Source of the DNA: Micractinium sp. NFX-FRZ
Lineage: Eukaryota; Chlorophyta; Trebouxiophyceae; Chlorellales; Chlorellaceae
Length of the DNA: 64,000 bases
Assembly: GCA_029339195.1 (NCBI GenBank)
Contig: JAPTJF010000015.1
Coordinates: 186,001-250,000, forward strand
Reading direction: 5' to 3'
In this document: piece by piece, positions 1 to 11,832 of the stretch
How the letters are laid out: every line of letters starts with the position of its first letter
Numbering within the stretch: the stretch's first letter is position 1
Notes under the pieces: model-generated
Seen by the model: only the letters and a program-made list of their open reading frames with translations
The model's database searches: none
What the model was told of the DNA's origin: nothing
Translations under genes and position numbers: made by a program

Positions 1-2528
1 ACCTGCATCGCTCTCAAAAGAGTCTGCCAGGACAGCTGCAGCTGCCACGCTGCTCTGCCCAGGCTGCTGCTGCTCCGCCTCCTCCACCACCCGTGCGGCA
101 GGGGTCTGGCGGAGCGGCGATGGCATCGCACTGCTGCCGCCACCTGCTGCAGCACCATGCTGCCGCGGCTGCATGCCGCCATCGTTGTCGGCCGCTGCCG
201 CCCCCTGCTGCTGCTGCTGCTGCTCTGCGTGTGCCAGCAGCTGGCCCTGCAGCCGCTCAAGGAGCGTGAGCAGCTCGGACCGCTCCTCATCCCATTCCAC
301 CTTGTCGGGCCCCCGCCCCCGGCCAGCACGGCGTGCGCTGCTGTTGCCAGCCGCATTGGCATTCTCTTTGTTCAGCAAAGGGGAGCAGCCAGCCGGGATG
401 GGGAGGCTGCCGCCGCTGCCGTCCTCGCTGGCCTTGGGATGCAGGGGAGGCAGCTGTCCAGGCGTGGCTGTGCCATCCACAGGGCCGCCCGCGAACTGCG
501 ACCCGGCATGCGGCGGTGGGCTGGCAGGGGGGGAGTCCAGCAGGCCCCCGTGTGCGGCACGAACTGCGTGCAACTGCGCCTCAAGGGACCGGATGCAGGC
601 CTGCAGCAGGCAGGTTGGCAGGCAGCGCTGGTGGTGTAAAGAAACGCAGTCCCACCTGCAAGGGGCAGGGGGAGGGCAGGACAGCTCTTCCACTCCCTGA
701 GCACCAAGGCTGCCAGCCTTCAGCAGCGGCTCACCTCGGACTCGCGCTGCTGCCGTTGCAGAGCGTCTCTTAGCTGTGCCGCCTCCTGCTTCTTGTCCAC
801 GTATGCAGCCAGCAGGCGTGCGTTCTGCAGGCAATGCCGGGCGTTGGTAGGCACTCAAAATTTCATGCACCACCACCATCACAATAACAACAGCAGCCCA
901 GCTGGGCTTTCATTGCGCACAGCCACAACAAGCATTCCAAGAATCACCAAGCAATGATCTTGTCTTCATGATGCAGCCAATAACTCCAGCACTACCAGCA
1001 CTGCCCGGCTCAGCGCACCTGCGCCGACATCTCCGACAGTGCGTCGCGCGCCGCTCGCCGCGCGGCCAGCATCTCGCGGCACACCTCCTGGCTGCGCTCC
1101 AGCTCAGCCGTCAAGGCGTCGTTCTCCATGGACAGCCGCTCCACGCGGGCAGAGGCCTCCGCCTCGGCGGCGCTCAGCTGCTGCACACGGTCCAGCAGCA
1201 GGCGGCGCTCTGCCTGCGGTGGCCGGTGGTCGGTGCAGCAACGAGCGAGGGCGTTGGTATGGCAGCACAGGACCTGACCTGGCGCCTGGCATTATTAGAC
1301 GAACGTGCACAGCCCAGTACAGCAGAGCACTCGACGGCTGCCACCTCGGGCTGTCCCTACAGTAAACCACGCTAATTAGCCCTCAACCCATGCTTGCATG
1401 CACTCTCCTCTCCTGCACACCCAACATGCTCACCCTGCACGGCCCCTCCAGGCCCTGCACACACACCTGCAGGTGTTGCGCCTCCCGCTCCGCACCGCTG
1501 CCCCGCGCCCGCAGCCGCTCCAGCTCCGCCTGCAGCTCTGCCTGCCGCCGCTGTGCCCGCTGCGCCTCCATCAGCAGCCCCGCCTTCTCATTCAGCATCC
1601 AGCTGAGCAGCTCTTCCGACCAGCCGGGTGCACCGCCGGCCACGGCCGCTTCCTCTGCCCCGGCTGTGTCCGCTGCTGAAGCGGGCTCACCGCCGGCAGG
1701 CGAGCCGCCAGCGCTGCAAGGGTGAATTGCTGCTGCAAATTCTGCACTCAGGGCTGGTGATGGCGCTGCCCCTGCTTCTGCTGCGCCCTCTCCCGGCTTG
1801 CTGCTCCGTGTGCGCTGCCTGCCGGCGCTGCCGCTGGCGGTGGGCATGGGGGGCGCGCCTGCCCGCGGAGACAGCTCCCCCGCAAAAGAGAAGGCCCGGT
1901 TCAGTGGCGACGTGTGCGCCTCCCTGGCTGTTGCGGCCGCCGCTGCCGTTGCCCCTGGCTCAGCCGCCCCCGATGGCCCAGCCTCGGCAGCCGGTGCCGA
2001 CCGAGTGCGGTGCACCTCTGCCGCTGGCTTCAGGTGGCTGCGACCGTAGGCGGGGGCGGCGCCCGCCGCTGCTGCCGCTGCTGCTGCTGCTGTCCGTGAG
2101 GAGGTGCGCAGCGGCTTGAGGCCAGACATCTGGAACAGGATGTCGTCCTCGTGCTCGTCCTCGAGAAAGGGAGAGGCAACGGAGTCGGGGGTACCCATGC
2201 GGGCAATGGTGCGCCCGCTGGGCGGCGTGACGCTGCCCGCAACTGCCGTGGCGCTGCGCTGCCGTCGCTGCCCCAGCACCTGCGGCTTGAAGAAGGCCGA
2301 GGTGGGGGGCCCGCCAGGCTCTGGCCTGCTGCTGTAGCCGCCGCCGCTGCTGCCTCCACTGCCGACGGCAGTGGCGCCGGGCGCCCGCCGAGCTGTGCCC
2401 TCCAGCGTCACGCCGCCACCTCGCCCCGAGGCCGCTGCCAATCCAGCATACGTCCGATGCTGCTGCGGCTGCAGGCCCAGCCCTCGACTCGCCGGCCTCT
2501 CACCGCTCCCGCTCCGCTCCGCCGCCAT
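1..2528 (-). CDS. Coiled-coil protein of unknown function (3' part cut by window edge)
   Basis: Not recognised as a known family. Four exons are visible on the minus strand: 2528-1467, 1213-1019, 824-735 and 600 to the left edge, all joined in phase 0 at GT-AG borders. Together they give about 649 residues, still open at position 1. The N-terminal 300 residues are Ala/Gly/Ser/Pro-rich and look disordered, with an acidic patch (LEDEHEDDILFQM). From about residue 305 the sequence becomes a heptad-like coiled coil (LLMEAQRAQRRQAELQAELE) that continues through exons 2 and 3. Exon 4 has a Gly/Ser/Pro-rich stretch, then another helical segment (EERSELLTLLERLQGQLLA) followed by a polyglutamine run. 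The start is the first Met of the long open exon, 242 bp from a divergent gene. A scaffold or cytoskeletal role is possible but unsupported. Confidence 0.7.
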
Positions 2529-2770
2529 AGGCTCTGACGAAGCCTGGCTTCAGGTACGCGAGCAGCACGGTACCCAAACGAACGCAAGACACGAACCAGC
2601 GACTCAGAAATGAGCAGGGCTCGGTCAGCCTGGCGACATCAGGCAAGGACAGGTGGAGGTCGCGCAATGAGGTCTGCCAGCGGTGCTGCGTGATTGAGCA
2701 CTTGCTTGATTAGCGAAGCATCAAGCGTCGCTACAATAGATTCGATCTCCCTGCGAAAAGCGTACGCACT
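2529..2770. promoter_or_regulatory. Divergent intergenic region between coiled-coil gene and oxidoreductase
   Basis: These 242 bp separate the start codons of two genes on opposite strands, so both promoters and 5' UTRs must lie here or overlap the genes. It is less GC-extreme than the flanking exons. No certain TATA box was seen. The regulatory role is inferred from position only. Confidence 0.4.
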
Positions 2771-5447
2771 ATGCAGGCCCTTGCCGGCTTGCGGCCTGCT
2801 CTCGGCAGCCGGCTGGCACATCCTGGCTGCACTGCAGCCAGCAGCAGGCCGCAGGGCCTGCAACAGCAGCAGGGTCGGCTGCCACCGTGCCAAGCGCCCG
2901 CCGCCGCCGCCACCGCCACCCACCGCCTGGGCCGCCGCGCCCCAGCTGCAGCCCGTGCTGCTGCCGCCAGCGGTACTTGTGCAGCAGACTTGGAGGCTGA
3001 CGTGTGCGTTCTGGGGGGCGGCATCATCGGTTTATGCACGGCGCTGGCCCTGCTGCGAGCTGACCCCACGCTGAGAGTGACGTTGGTAGATATCAAAGAG
3101 CCATGCGCGGGAGCCACCGGCGCTGGTGAGCCTGGGGGTAGTCCTGCTAAAGTGGCAGCGGGAAGTGGGCTTTACTGTATGGGAATCTTGCATCGATTTA
3201 AAGTGACAGTGCTGTCCTCTCATGTGCGCTTGCCGTCGCTCCTGCCACTGTGTACACATCCCTCCTGCCCCTCCTGCCTTTCACCACATCACGGTGCTCT
3301 TCACCACCACCACCCTCAGGCCAGGGATACCTCTGGCTGGCGCACCGCCAACCGGACAGCCCCGCCTGGCAGCTGGCGGCGCGCAGCAAAAGCATGTGGC
3401 AGGAGTTGCTTGCCCCGGAGGTGCCGCAGCTGACAGTAGAGGCGGTGGAGTGGCAGGTGGGTCCTGGAAAGACGGCAGAGGCTTGGTGCAGGGTGGGAGC
3501 GGGCAGCGCTGCTGCAGCTGTAATGTGAGGTGGCGGCACGTCTGCAAGGTACCACACATGTGCCCCCTGCATACCTCCCGGTGCCCAGCTGCTTGCCAGC
3601 CTCTCCAACCGCCCCCACATCCGCCGCCGCCTGCCGCCCCCCACGGCTGCCCCAAACCGCTACTGCACTGTCTGACCAACCGGCCTGGCCTTGCCTGCAG
3701 GCGTGCGGCAGCATGCTCGTGGCCAGCACAGCAGAGGAGAGCGAGGGGCTGCGCCAGCGGGGCGACATGCTGGCGGCGGCGGGCCTGGAGGCGCAGTTCC
3801 TGCCTGCAGACAGAGCGCTGGCAGCAGAGGCGGCGCTGCGCTTGGGGCCGGACGGCTCGGCGCTGCTGGTCCCCAGCGACGCGCAAGTGAATGGCAAGGC
3901 GTCGGCTGCCGCGCTGCTGGCTGGCTGCATGGCCCATGGAGCCCGCTTCACGGCCGTGTTCAATGAGGGGGCTCAGCAGCTGGAGGCGGGCCCGTCCGGA
4001 AGAGTGGAGGCGGTGCAGACGGAGGCAGGGCGCAGGTAGATGTGCAGGGGCGAGGGGTGGGCTGGTGAGTGCGGTGGGCTAGCCAGCAGTCTAGGTGGAC
4101 GCACGCCCAGGTGCAGCCGGGTTGCCGGTGAACAGGGCGTGCTGCTTGAGGGCTGGCTGCCGGGGTGCACCGGCGGCTCTCATCCTGTGCAATGCATGTT
4201 GTTGCCTGCCTCTGCCTGTTGCGCTGCCCCTTGCCTTCTGCTGCCAGTTGGCTGCCACCCCTGCCCTCTGCTGCACCATACTCTCCTGCTCTCCCATGCC
4301 TGCCCCCGGTGCAGAATCCACGCTGCGCGTGGCGTGGTCGTTGCGCTGGGCGCCTGGACGGGCGACTTCCTGGCCAGCCAGCTGCACGACCCGCGGTGGG
4401 CGGCCGCCTTCCGGCCACGGCGGGGGCTGCTGCTGGAGATGCCGCGGCCGGGGGGCATGCCGGCAGTGGTGCACGGCCTCATGGAAGTGGGCTACTCAAA
4501 GGCAAGCCTTCAAGTGCGGGCAGCCTGGGCTGCACAGGGGGGTGTGACCGAGTGCGCCTGCCTGCCTGCCAGCCTGCCCAGGATGCGTAGAATTGGCGCC
4601 AACTGCAAGCTGGTGCGGTGCATGCATGGCCGCTGCTGCACTGTGAATGGCATGGCAGCGCCCGCCCCCTGCCTCCCCTCCCCGGCCCTGCAGCACTACA
4701 GCAGCAGCGGCAGTGGCGGCGGAGCAGGTGCCACGGTGCCAGCTGGCGCCAGTCATGCAGCTGATGACGTGGACATCACCTTCACGGCCACCACCAGCGC
4801 CAGCGGCACCCTGCTGGTGGGCAGCAGCCGCGAGTTTGTGGGCTTTGACAGCCAGGCCCCAGAGGCCGTGGTTGATGCCATCATGCAGCGGGCAGCCCAG
4901 TTCCTGCCGGGGCTGGCAGACGTGCGGCGGCAGCACATCAGCGTGCGGGCGGGGCCGCGGCCGTATGCCACGGTGGGTGGGCCACGAGGGGGGTGCCGGC
5001 GTGGGGCACGGGTGGCCAGCCATGCTTGCCAATGGTTGCTGTCAGCTCGGGAGGCGCACGAGGGGTGAGGCGGAGCAGTGTGCGCTTGGTGAAAGGGGAG
5101 GCCCGTGCTGGCAGGCCATGTTGGGTGTGTTGGACCGAACTACCAGCTTGCCAACAGCAGCTCGCCGCTCTTCCTAAGCCTGACATGCCACGCTCTCTGT
5201 GCTGTGCTGCGCTGCGCTGTGCTGTGCTGTGCTGCGCTGCGCTGTGCTGTGCTGTGCTGCGCTGCAGGCGGGCCGCCCCATGGTGGGCCCGGTGCCGGGT
5301 GCCGAGGGCCTGGTGATTGCGGCGGGCCACGAGGGCAGCGGCCTCACGCTGGCGCCTGCTACAGCGGCGCTCGTGTGCGACCATGTGCTGGGGCGGCCGC
5401 CACAGCTGGAGGCGGCTGTGACAGACTGGCTGGCTGCCAAGCTCTGA
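2771..5447 (+). CDS. FAD-dependent oxidoreductase, D-amino-acid/glycine oxidase-like (DAO fold), probably plastid
   Basis: Six exons (2771-3125, 3320-3456, 3701-4035, 4315-4501, 4694-4972, 5268-5447) encode about 490 residues. The first ~70 residues are rich in Ala, Arg and Gln and resemble a plastid transit peptide. A Rossmann FAD-binding motif follows directly (VCVLGGGIIGLCTALAL, GxGxxG). The C-terminal segment GPVPGAEGLVIAAGHEGSGL is the typical glycine-rich end of the DAO/DadA superfamily, which oxidises amino or secondary amine groups using FAD. The substrate cannot be read from the sequence. Intron 4 has a GC donor (AAAG|GCAAGC). Intron 5 ends in a GCTGT/GCTGC repeat. The gene is divergent from the coiled-coil gene upstream. 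A TGTAA signal lies 280 bp after the stop. Confidence 0.85.
5202..5265. repeat. GCTGT/GCTGC pentanucleotide repeat in intron 5 of the oxidoreductase
   Basis: About thirteen alternating GCTGT and GCTGC units run into the 3' splice site of the intron. It is a simple, probably slippage-derived, tract directly before exon 6. Confidence 0.8.
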
Positions 5448-6206
5448 TGCAGCGTCGCACAGCCGGCTGCCTGCGCTCCTCGCTTGCCCCATGTCCGTTT
5501 CATCGGCTTCCCCTCGGCATTGCATGTATCCCGCACTCCCACTGTGGCTGTGGGCAGTGCACACGAAGCAGGGTGAAAGGAGCAGGCTGCCGTTGAGACA
5601 GGCTGAGCACGGGGAAGGAGTGGAGCCTGTTTACCTAGACGCATCTCAGGGCAGGCAATCACGCCACCTGAGGTGCACGCTGGCACTGCATTGTCTTGAG
5701 TCACTGGCACCCTGCACGCATTGAGGTGTAAAGGCACAGTATAGAATGGCAGGTTTGGTTGGGTCATTGATCTTGAGCATCCAGACTCAAGTCGAGATCT
5801 GGACTTGAGCAGCTGATGGCATGATGTCAACAGGTGCTCCACGTTTCCCTATACAACCGCTCGCTCCCCTCCTCCCTTGACATAGCATTGGATGTTACTG
5901 CAAAAAGAGGCCTACCTCATCAAGCGAACGTTGAGCAGCCGCATTGCGCGGCGGCCGCCAGCCCTGTCCCGTGGCGGCAAGCAGTCTAGAGGAGCTGTAT
6001 CTGTGGTTCCGGCTTGCATTCAAGTCGAGAGCGCTGCATGCCGTTATAGCCACAGCCGGCGCAGGCGTTGCAAGTAGCCCGGGCTTCAGCCGGGCTTTTC
6101 GCCGCCAAGCGGCGAGTTGCCTAGCTTGTCAGCTCAGCAGCCTCCAAATGCTGTGAAGTGAGAGATAGCGGCCAGCAAATGACGGCACGGGCGCCGACTC
6201 AAAGGT
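5448..6206. other. Intergenic spacer with 3' UTR of oxidoreductase and upstream region of GT92 gene
   Basis: No convincing gene is seen. The left part should be the 3' UTR of the oxidoreductase, ending after the TGTAA at 5727-5731. A GC stem with a T-run (arms 6076-6082 and 6090-6096) and a second small stem (about 6101-6115) lie upstream of the glycosyltransferase. An additional 5' exon of that gene could hide here, because an acceptor-like site occurs at 6316. Confidence 0.4.
5727..5731 (+). terminator. TGTAA polyadenylation signal of the oxidoreductase gene
   Basis: TGTAA lies 280 bp downstream of the stop codon, a usual distance for green-algal 3' UTRs. TGTAA is the established poly(A) signal in Chlamydomonas and relatives. 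Confidence 0.5.
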
Positions 6207-8991
6207 GTGGTGGCCTGGCCGCGATACCGCTGCAGGCACCTGCTGCCTGCCACCCCACGCTGGCAGGCTGCAACGCACCCGACCTCTCATCCCTGCATTT
6301 TATGGCCATTCTGCAGGATCCCCATCTTGACCGCGTGTGGTGTCTGCTTACTCCTGGCTTCGGTGGTATACCAGCGGGGCCGTTCCAATGTGCACCCGCA
6401 CCAGCACAACCGGTTGTTTGCGAGTGCGGTACGCCGCCCCGCCCTGGGCGGTGGCGGCCCTCCCCCGCCCCTCATGCTGCCCTCCGACTTTGGGGGGGTC
6501 CGGCATTATGCCATCCCCGGAGTGGTGAACTCCACCGGGGACGACCCCCCGCTGCCTGGAGTTGTGAACCTGTACCTGAAGGTGATGGGGCCAGCGCGGG
6601 TGCAGGCAGTGCGGTGCATGGTGGGATGGGCGCAACCACACCTGCAAAGTGTGCAAGTGTGTGGGGGTGTCGCGCCGACTGCTGCTGCTGCTGCTGCTGA
6701 TGATGATGATGTCTCTGCTGCTGGCACAGAAGAGGCCCCACATCTGGTTGCCCCCCCGTCTCTCGTGCAGGCACTACGCTGGCCCGACGGCCACCTGCGC
6801 CTCAAGGGCTTCCTCTTGTTCCAGCCCGCCCTTCTCAACCCAAAATTTGATGGCCGCTTCAACCTGATGATGCACCCTCACGGCACGCCGCCGCAGGGTG
6901 CGAACGGGGCGGGCAGCCAAGCCAGCCTGTGTGCCTGGTGCGCAGTGGGTCTGGTGTGTGCGGCTCCTGCCGGCCCCCGCCCATCCCCACCCCCAACCCA
7001 CTCTTGCATTTTGCCCTGCCCCACTGCGTGCCTGCAGTCTTCCGTACCCTGCGCCTGGGCCTGGCCTCTGTGTCGGGCGGGTGGGAGCGGGAGGTGCCTC
7101 TGGAGTACAGCTTTGACAGCGTGGTTGGCGGGTGCGCCGACAAACCAGAGCGCGGCGGTGCGTGGAAGCAGTGCGTCTCGAGCTTCCGAGGCGGCAAGCC
7201 CACTGCCCCCGTGTATGAGCTGCCCGACATCTCGGCTGATCTCGGTGAGCCGCCAGCTGGGACAGCAGCAGGCGGAGCAGGCAGGCAACCCAGGTGGTGT
7301 GGGCTGGCAGGGGCCGCGCCGCTGCCTTGTTGCACCCTGTGGCACCCAAACCGGCACTTGTGTTGGGAGCATGACCGTCGTGCCGAGTGCGAATCCCGGC
7401 GCAGGGGAGGGAGCCAGAGGTACCCACCCGTCTTCGTCACGTGCGCACCTCTGCCCACCCGCCTGCTGTTGCTCACGCTGCAGGCCCAACACACGCCACC
7501 GACTTCCGCCTCTTCGTCTACGGCTGGCAGTGGCACGTCTCTCTACAGGCGCTGCTGCACGATGCCATGCAGGCACCGCCGGCGCCGGCGCCGCCGCCGC
7601 CGCCCAAGGGGGCGCCGCCCACTCTCTACCACTTCTTCCCCGCAGCTCACACGATGGATGCCGACCGGTTTGCCCGCCTGCTGGAGTGGAGCGATGCCTA
7701 CCACGCAGGGCTGGGCTTCTCAACCATCTGGTGACTGGCCGCCGGCAGCTGCGTGTGCGGGTGTTTCTGTGGGTCCATGCCGCTCGCGCCGGTGCGCCTG
7801 CTGGGAAAGTCGGGCACCCGATGAGGCAGGCATGGTGCCCGCTGCTGTCCTGTGGTCTGTCACGTATTGACCCTGCCCTCCTTCAGCCGCGACCCTCTCG
7901 GCAGCAAGGCATGCCTGCTGTGGGGCACCCTGCTGGAAGCAACCCCTCATGTGTGTTTGTGCTGCTGCTGCTGCTGCCCCTCAGGACGTATGTGGAGCCG
8001 GCCAATATGGGCGCCTTGGAGGAGCACCCAGGCATACAGGCGCTCATACACTCGGACCGCCTGCGCCTCGTTGTGAGTTCATCAACTCCTGGGGGGGATG
8101 CTGAGGGGACCGCTGGGACAGGCTGCGCCATGGCTGGCGGGCATACCCGGCCCAATGTGCCAAGGAGCAGTGCAGGACCCCTCCCCCTGCACCGTCTCCC
8201 CACCTCTGCCACACCTCTGCCACCTGTCTGACACCTGCCTGACACCGGAACCACCTGAACCCCATCCTGAGCAATGCTTTGAGGGTGGCCACAAGTGACC
8301 CAGCAAGCTTTCCGCACCTTGCACCGCCCCGCAGGTGTGGGACGAGCAGCTGTCCGTCCGTGGCATGCACTGGAAGGATCCCGACCACCGCGTGCAGTAC
8401 GCCCACAGCGTGCTGTCGCTGTGGGGCCAGCCCAACACGCGCATCCTGGTTGCCGACCTGGACGAATTCCTGGCGCCCGCCGCCGCCGGCGCCACGCTGC
8501 CCGACTTGCTCGCCACCGGCTGCCTCTCCCAGGGGGCGCTGCGCTCGGCGCCGTGCCTCTACTTCCAGCGCCGCACCATCCTGCCTGGCAACGGGGCCCA
8601 GCCGGAGTTGAATGAACCGGCGCTTTGGAGTGCACCCGGCGGCGACCACCCGCTCCGCCAGTACCGCTACTACACGCCACCTGGGCGGATGAACTACCAG
8701 GTGCACCCCAAAGTGATGGTGGACCCAAATCGTGTCTTCCCCGTCACCATACACTTCACCACTGGGTGCACTGGCACGGCTGACGTGGCCAACGCCACGG
8801 CGCCGGCCAAGCTGCGGTCGGAGTGCAGCGAGCGGCAGCGCTGCGTGTTGGTCCCGCACAGCTGCGCCTCCCTGTTCCACGCCGTCAACATGCATGTGCA
8901 GCGGGCGTCGGCGGCCAAGTTCGAGCAGCAGAATGCCAGCGTCGTCCCAATTCAGCCTGCTGAGTGGCTCTGGGTGCTTGATCGTGGATGA
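6207..8991 (+). CDS. Glycosyltransferase family 92 (DUF23)-like type II membrane protein
   Basis: Exons at 6207-6581, 6771-6897, 7038-7244, 7484-7730, 7985-8072 and 8335-8991 join in frame to about 566 residues. The N-terminal part contains one hydrophobic span (ILTACGVCLLLASVV) followed by basic residues, as in a Golgi type II signal anchor. The second half carries the family core: HTMDADRFARLLEW, an Asn/Gly-rich turn (YVEPANMGALEEHPG), and ILVADLDEFLAP, whose acidic DxD-type motif is expected to bind metal and nucleotide sugar. A Cys-rich lumenal end follows. GT92 enzymes transfer galactose or related sugars to glycans; donor and acceptor are unknown here. The start is uncertain, since a 5' exon could splice to the acceptor at 6316. 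Plant-like homologues exist, but no closer assignment is possible. Confidence 0.75.
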
Positions 8992-9407
8992 CCATGACTT
9001 ACCAACGATTCCTATCAGTCGCTACATTCCATTGCTTCTATGGTTGCTTTCTGAACTGTCAACATACGTACGCATGAAGGGTGACCATCCCTCCGCTCAC
9101 TTTCCTATCCTGTTTCTTGCAACGCATGTAGAAATCGCACCTAAACGTGCAGTCAAGTTGTATGCTGTCCCATTTCGTTTCCCTTGGACGCTTTATGAAA
9201 CAATCAACTCATATGAAACAATCAACTCAGGAGTGCCTCAAGTCGGGGGGCAAGGCAAGGGCATCAGGTGGCAGTGACTGGCGGCAGTCCTGCAGACAGA
9301 TGGGACAGCATTGTATGAGGTCACAGGCATACTGCCAGGCCTTTCAACACCCAGCTGCGTGGCGCCCCCACCTGCCGCCAGGTTGACGTGGCACCAGCGC
9401 TGCAGAA
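8992..9407. other. Spacer between GT92 and isochorismatase genes
   Basis: AT-richer than the surroundings, consistent with a 3' UTR plus a short promoter. It holds an 18-bp perfect tandem duplication around 9195-9230 (ATGAAACAATCAACTCAT-type unit). No gene and no TGTAA were seen. Confidence 0.4.
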
Positions 9408-11366
9408 ATGGAAAAAGGAGGCAAGCGGGTTGTCGCGAACCCAACATTTCTGGCGACACGACTGCCTCTTACACTTGCAACCATGAAGGAGGCGCTCCTG
9501 TGCATAGACATGCAGGTTCGGGCGCATCGCGGAGGTTCGGGCGCATCGCGGAAGCCGCTGCAAGCAGCACCTCCAGCGCCTGTGCCGGTGTCAGCCTGAT
9601 GATTTCAATGTTCATTGATCGGGATGCGCCCCTCCGCCGCGCCGCCGACAGCGTTGGCGCCCCTGCCGCCGGCCACCGCCCTCTCGCCTGCCTGCCCTGC
9701 CCCGCCTGGCCCCCCAGGCCGCCCTCCTGCCCGCCTCGGGTCCTCCGCCCTCTGAGCTGCTGCTTACCTCCCAAGCGCCCACACGTTATACACGGCCTCA
9801 TCTCACCCTTTCCTCAGCCTGGCTGCCCCCCCCTGTTCCCTGCTTTGCAGAATGACTTTTGCCTGCCCGGCGCCGTGCTGTGCGTGAAGGGCGCCATGGG
9901 CTGCCTTCCCCACGTGGTCGAGGCAGTGGACCTGGCACGCAGCAGGGGGGTGCCAGTGGTGTGGGTCATCAGAGAGCACGACCCACAAGGTGCCGCCGCC
10001 GTGCTGCTGCTGCGCTCTGCTGCTGTGGTGCTGCTCTCTGCTGCTGTGGTACTGCTGTTGTGCTGCTTTTCCTGGGCTGAGTTGTGGCTACGGCTGGCGC
10101 CGTCTGCAGCTTCATGCAGGCCGTGGCTGTGTTTAAAATCACGGCTGTGGGGGTGCTCTGGGTGTGGCCGTGGCCAGTGCCATGGGCTCTCTCATGGGGG
10201 TGACCAAGCTTGGGCAGTGTCACTTAGCCTGCCTGCACCTGCCAGCTGACAGCTGTCCACGCTGGCGTGCCAGGCTTGCTGGGCTGACCGCTGCTGGGGG
10301 CCCCCCTGCTGCAGGCATAGATGTGGAGCTGTTCCGGCAGCCAATGTTCCAGGAGGGGCGGCCGTCCACCGTCAAGGGCACGCCAGGTGGGCGTGCCAGC
10401 TGGGCAGGCGGGCGTGCATGAGCCTGCCTGCCTGCCTACCTGCCTGCACGCCTGCCTGCCTGCCGCTATGAAGCCGGGGGCTGGAAGGAGGGGGGCGAGG
10501 TGAAGGCAGTTTGGATCGGCATGTTCAACCTCAAAAACTGCATCTGCTTGTGCGACATTCTTTGCTGCCTGCTTGCCGTGCCCGCAGGTGCTGCCCTGGT
10601 GGAGGGGCTGGAGGTGCGGCCTGGGGAGCGGGTGGTGGTCAAGACGCGCTTCAGCGCCTTTTTTGACACCGAGCTGCACCGAGTGCTGCAGTGAGTGCTG
10701 CCGCCTCCCTGCTCCTTGGAACTGCCCCGCTTGCCACAGCCTTCATGTCCCACCGGTGCCTCTGTGCATCAATGCCACACAATGCTGCCTGCTTGCCCAT
10801 AGCTCTGCCTGCCCACCTGCTGCTGCCTGCCACTGCGTCCCCTCCGCCTCACCTCCGTCCCCTGCTTCACTTCTCCTGCTCATCAGCCCCCTCCTCTCTT
10901 TTCGCCCCTTGCCTCCGCTTGCTTTCCTCCCTGTGTGGCTCCGCAGGCGGATGGGCATTGAGCGAGTGGTCATCTGCGGAGTGCAGACGCCCAACTGCAT
11001 CCGTGGCACCGCCTGGGACGCAATTGCGCTGGACTACCCGCAGGTGCGGTGCTGTGTGCCAGGCGGCCTGCACACCCGTATAGACCAGCACACACGTGAC
11101 CCGCCCCTACCCAAACCCCGCCCAACCACCCGACACTATGGCTTCCCGCCTGCCACTCGGCCCCCCAACCTGTGCCCACCCTCACACCTCCTGCCCCACC
11201 TTCCTAACTACGCGCCACGCAGGTGTCAGTACTGTCTGACGCCACCGCCTCTGCCAGCGAGGAGGTGCAGGCGGCAAACCTGCACGACATGCGGCAGGTC
11301 AAGATTGACACCCCAACAGTGGCAGAGTGGGCGGCCCAGCTGGGGGGCACGGCGGTGGCGCAATAA
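9408..11366 (+). CDS. Isochorismatase-family cysteine hydrolase (nicotinamidase-like)
   Basis: Six exons (9408-9515, 9851-9989, 10315-10386, 10588-10690, 10947-11043, 11223-11366) encode about 220 residues, or 195 if translation starts at the second Met (9483). The three catalytic positions of the superfamily are present: Asp in LLCIDMQNDF, Lys in VVVKTRFSAFFDTEL, and the nucleophile Cys in GVQTPNCIRGTAWDA. Overall order and length match the plant group typified by Arabidopsis At3g16190, which is annotated as a possibly inactive nicotinamidase, so the substrate is open. The extra N-terminal 25 residues could be a targeting sequence. The donor of intron 1 sits in a perfect 19-bp tandem duplication (9515-9552). 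Intron 2 is rich in GCTGCTGTG repeats. Confidence 0.88.
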
Positions 11367-11832
11367 GAACGGCCTGCGAGGGTGCGGCTGGGGGGCCCTG
11401 CACGCTTGGCGAGGCAGGCACGATTTCGACCCTTGCCAGGCGGGAGCCCTGGCTTACTGTTTTGGGAATTACTTTTAAATATAATAAAGTACCTGAGGCT
11501 TGGGCAGACCCAACGTCGGCCGCCACTGCCGCTGCTGCTGCCGCCAGGTGGACTGTCTGCGCCATGCATGCACTTCCATCGCCCTGCTGTGCTCACGTTC
11601 TGCGTGTACAAAAGACGGCAGGCCGCTCCTTGAGTATTCGCTTGCGCCGCTGAGCAGACTTTGCCTTCCGGCACCCCGCTGCCAGCTTCAGTTTTACGTT
11701 CTGACCGCTCGCATAAAGTCTCGCATACATATAACAGCCTCGAGGCGAACAGAAAACCAGTAGGGAGGGGGTGCCCAGTCGGGCGCGCACCTCCCAGCAA
11801 AGCAGGCGCACCCCAAGCACAGAGTAGGCGCC
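11367..11832. other. 3' UTR of isochorismatase gene and upstream region of RPC6
   Basis: No gene is seen. An AATAAA-like element lies near 11480 in a short AT-rich patch, a possible polyadenylation site for the upstream gene. The remainder should carry the RPC6 promoter. Confidence 0.4.

Noticed and set aside
157..773. Several long overlapping plus-strand open frames at the left end
   Set aside because: They are antisense to exon 4 of the coiled-coil gene, with Cys/Leu-rich low-complexity composition typical of antisense GC-rich coding DNA.
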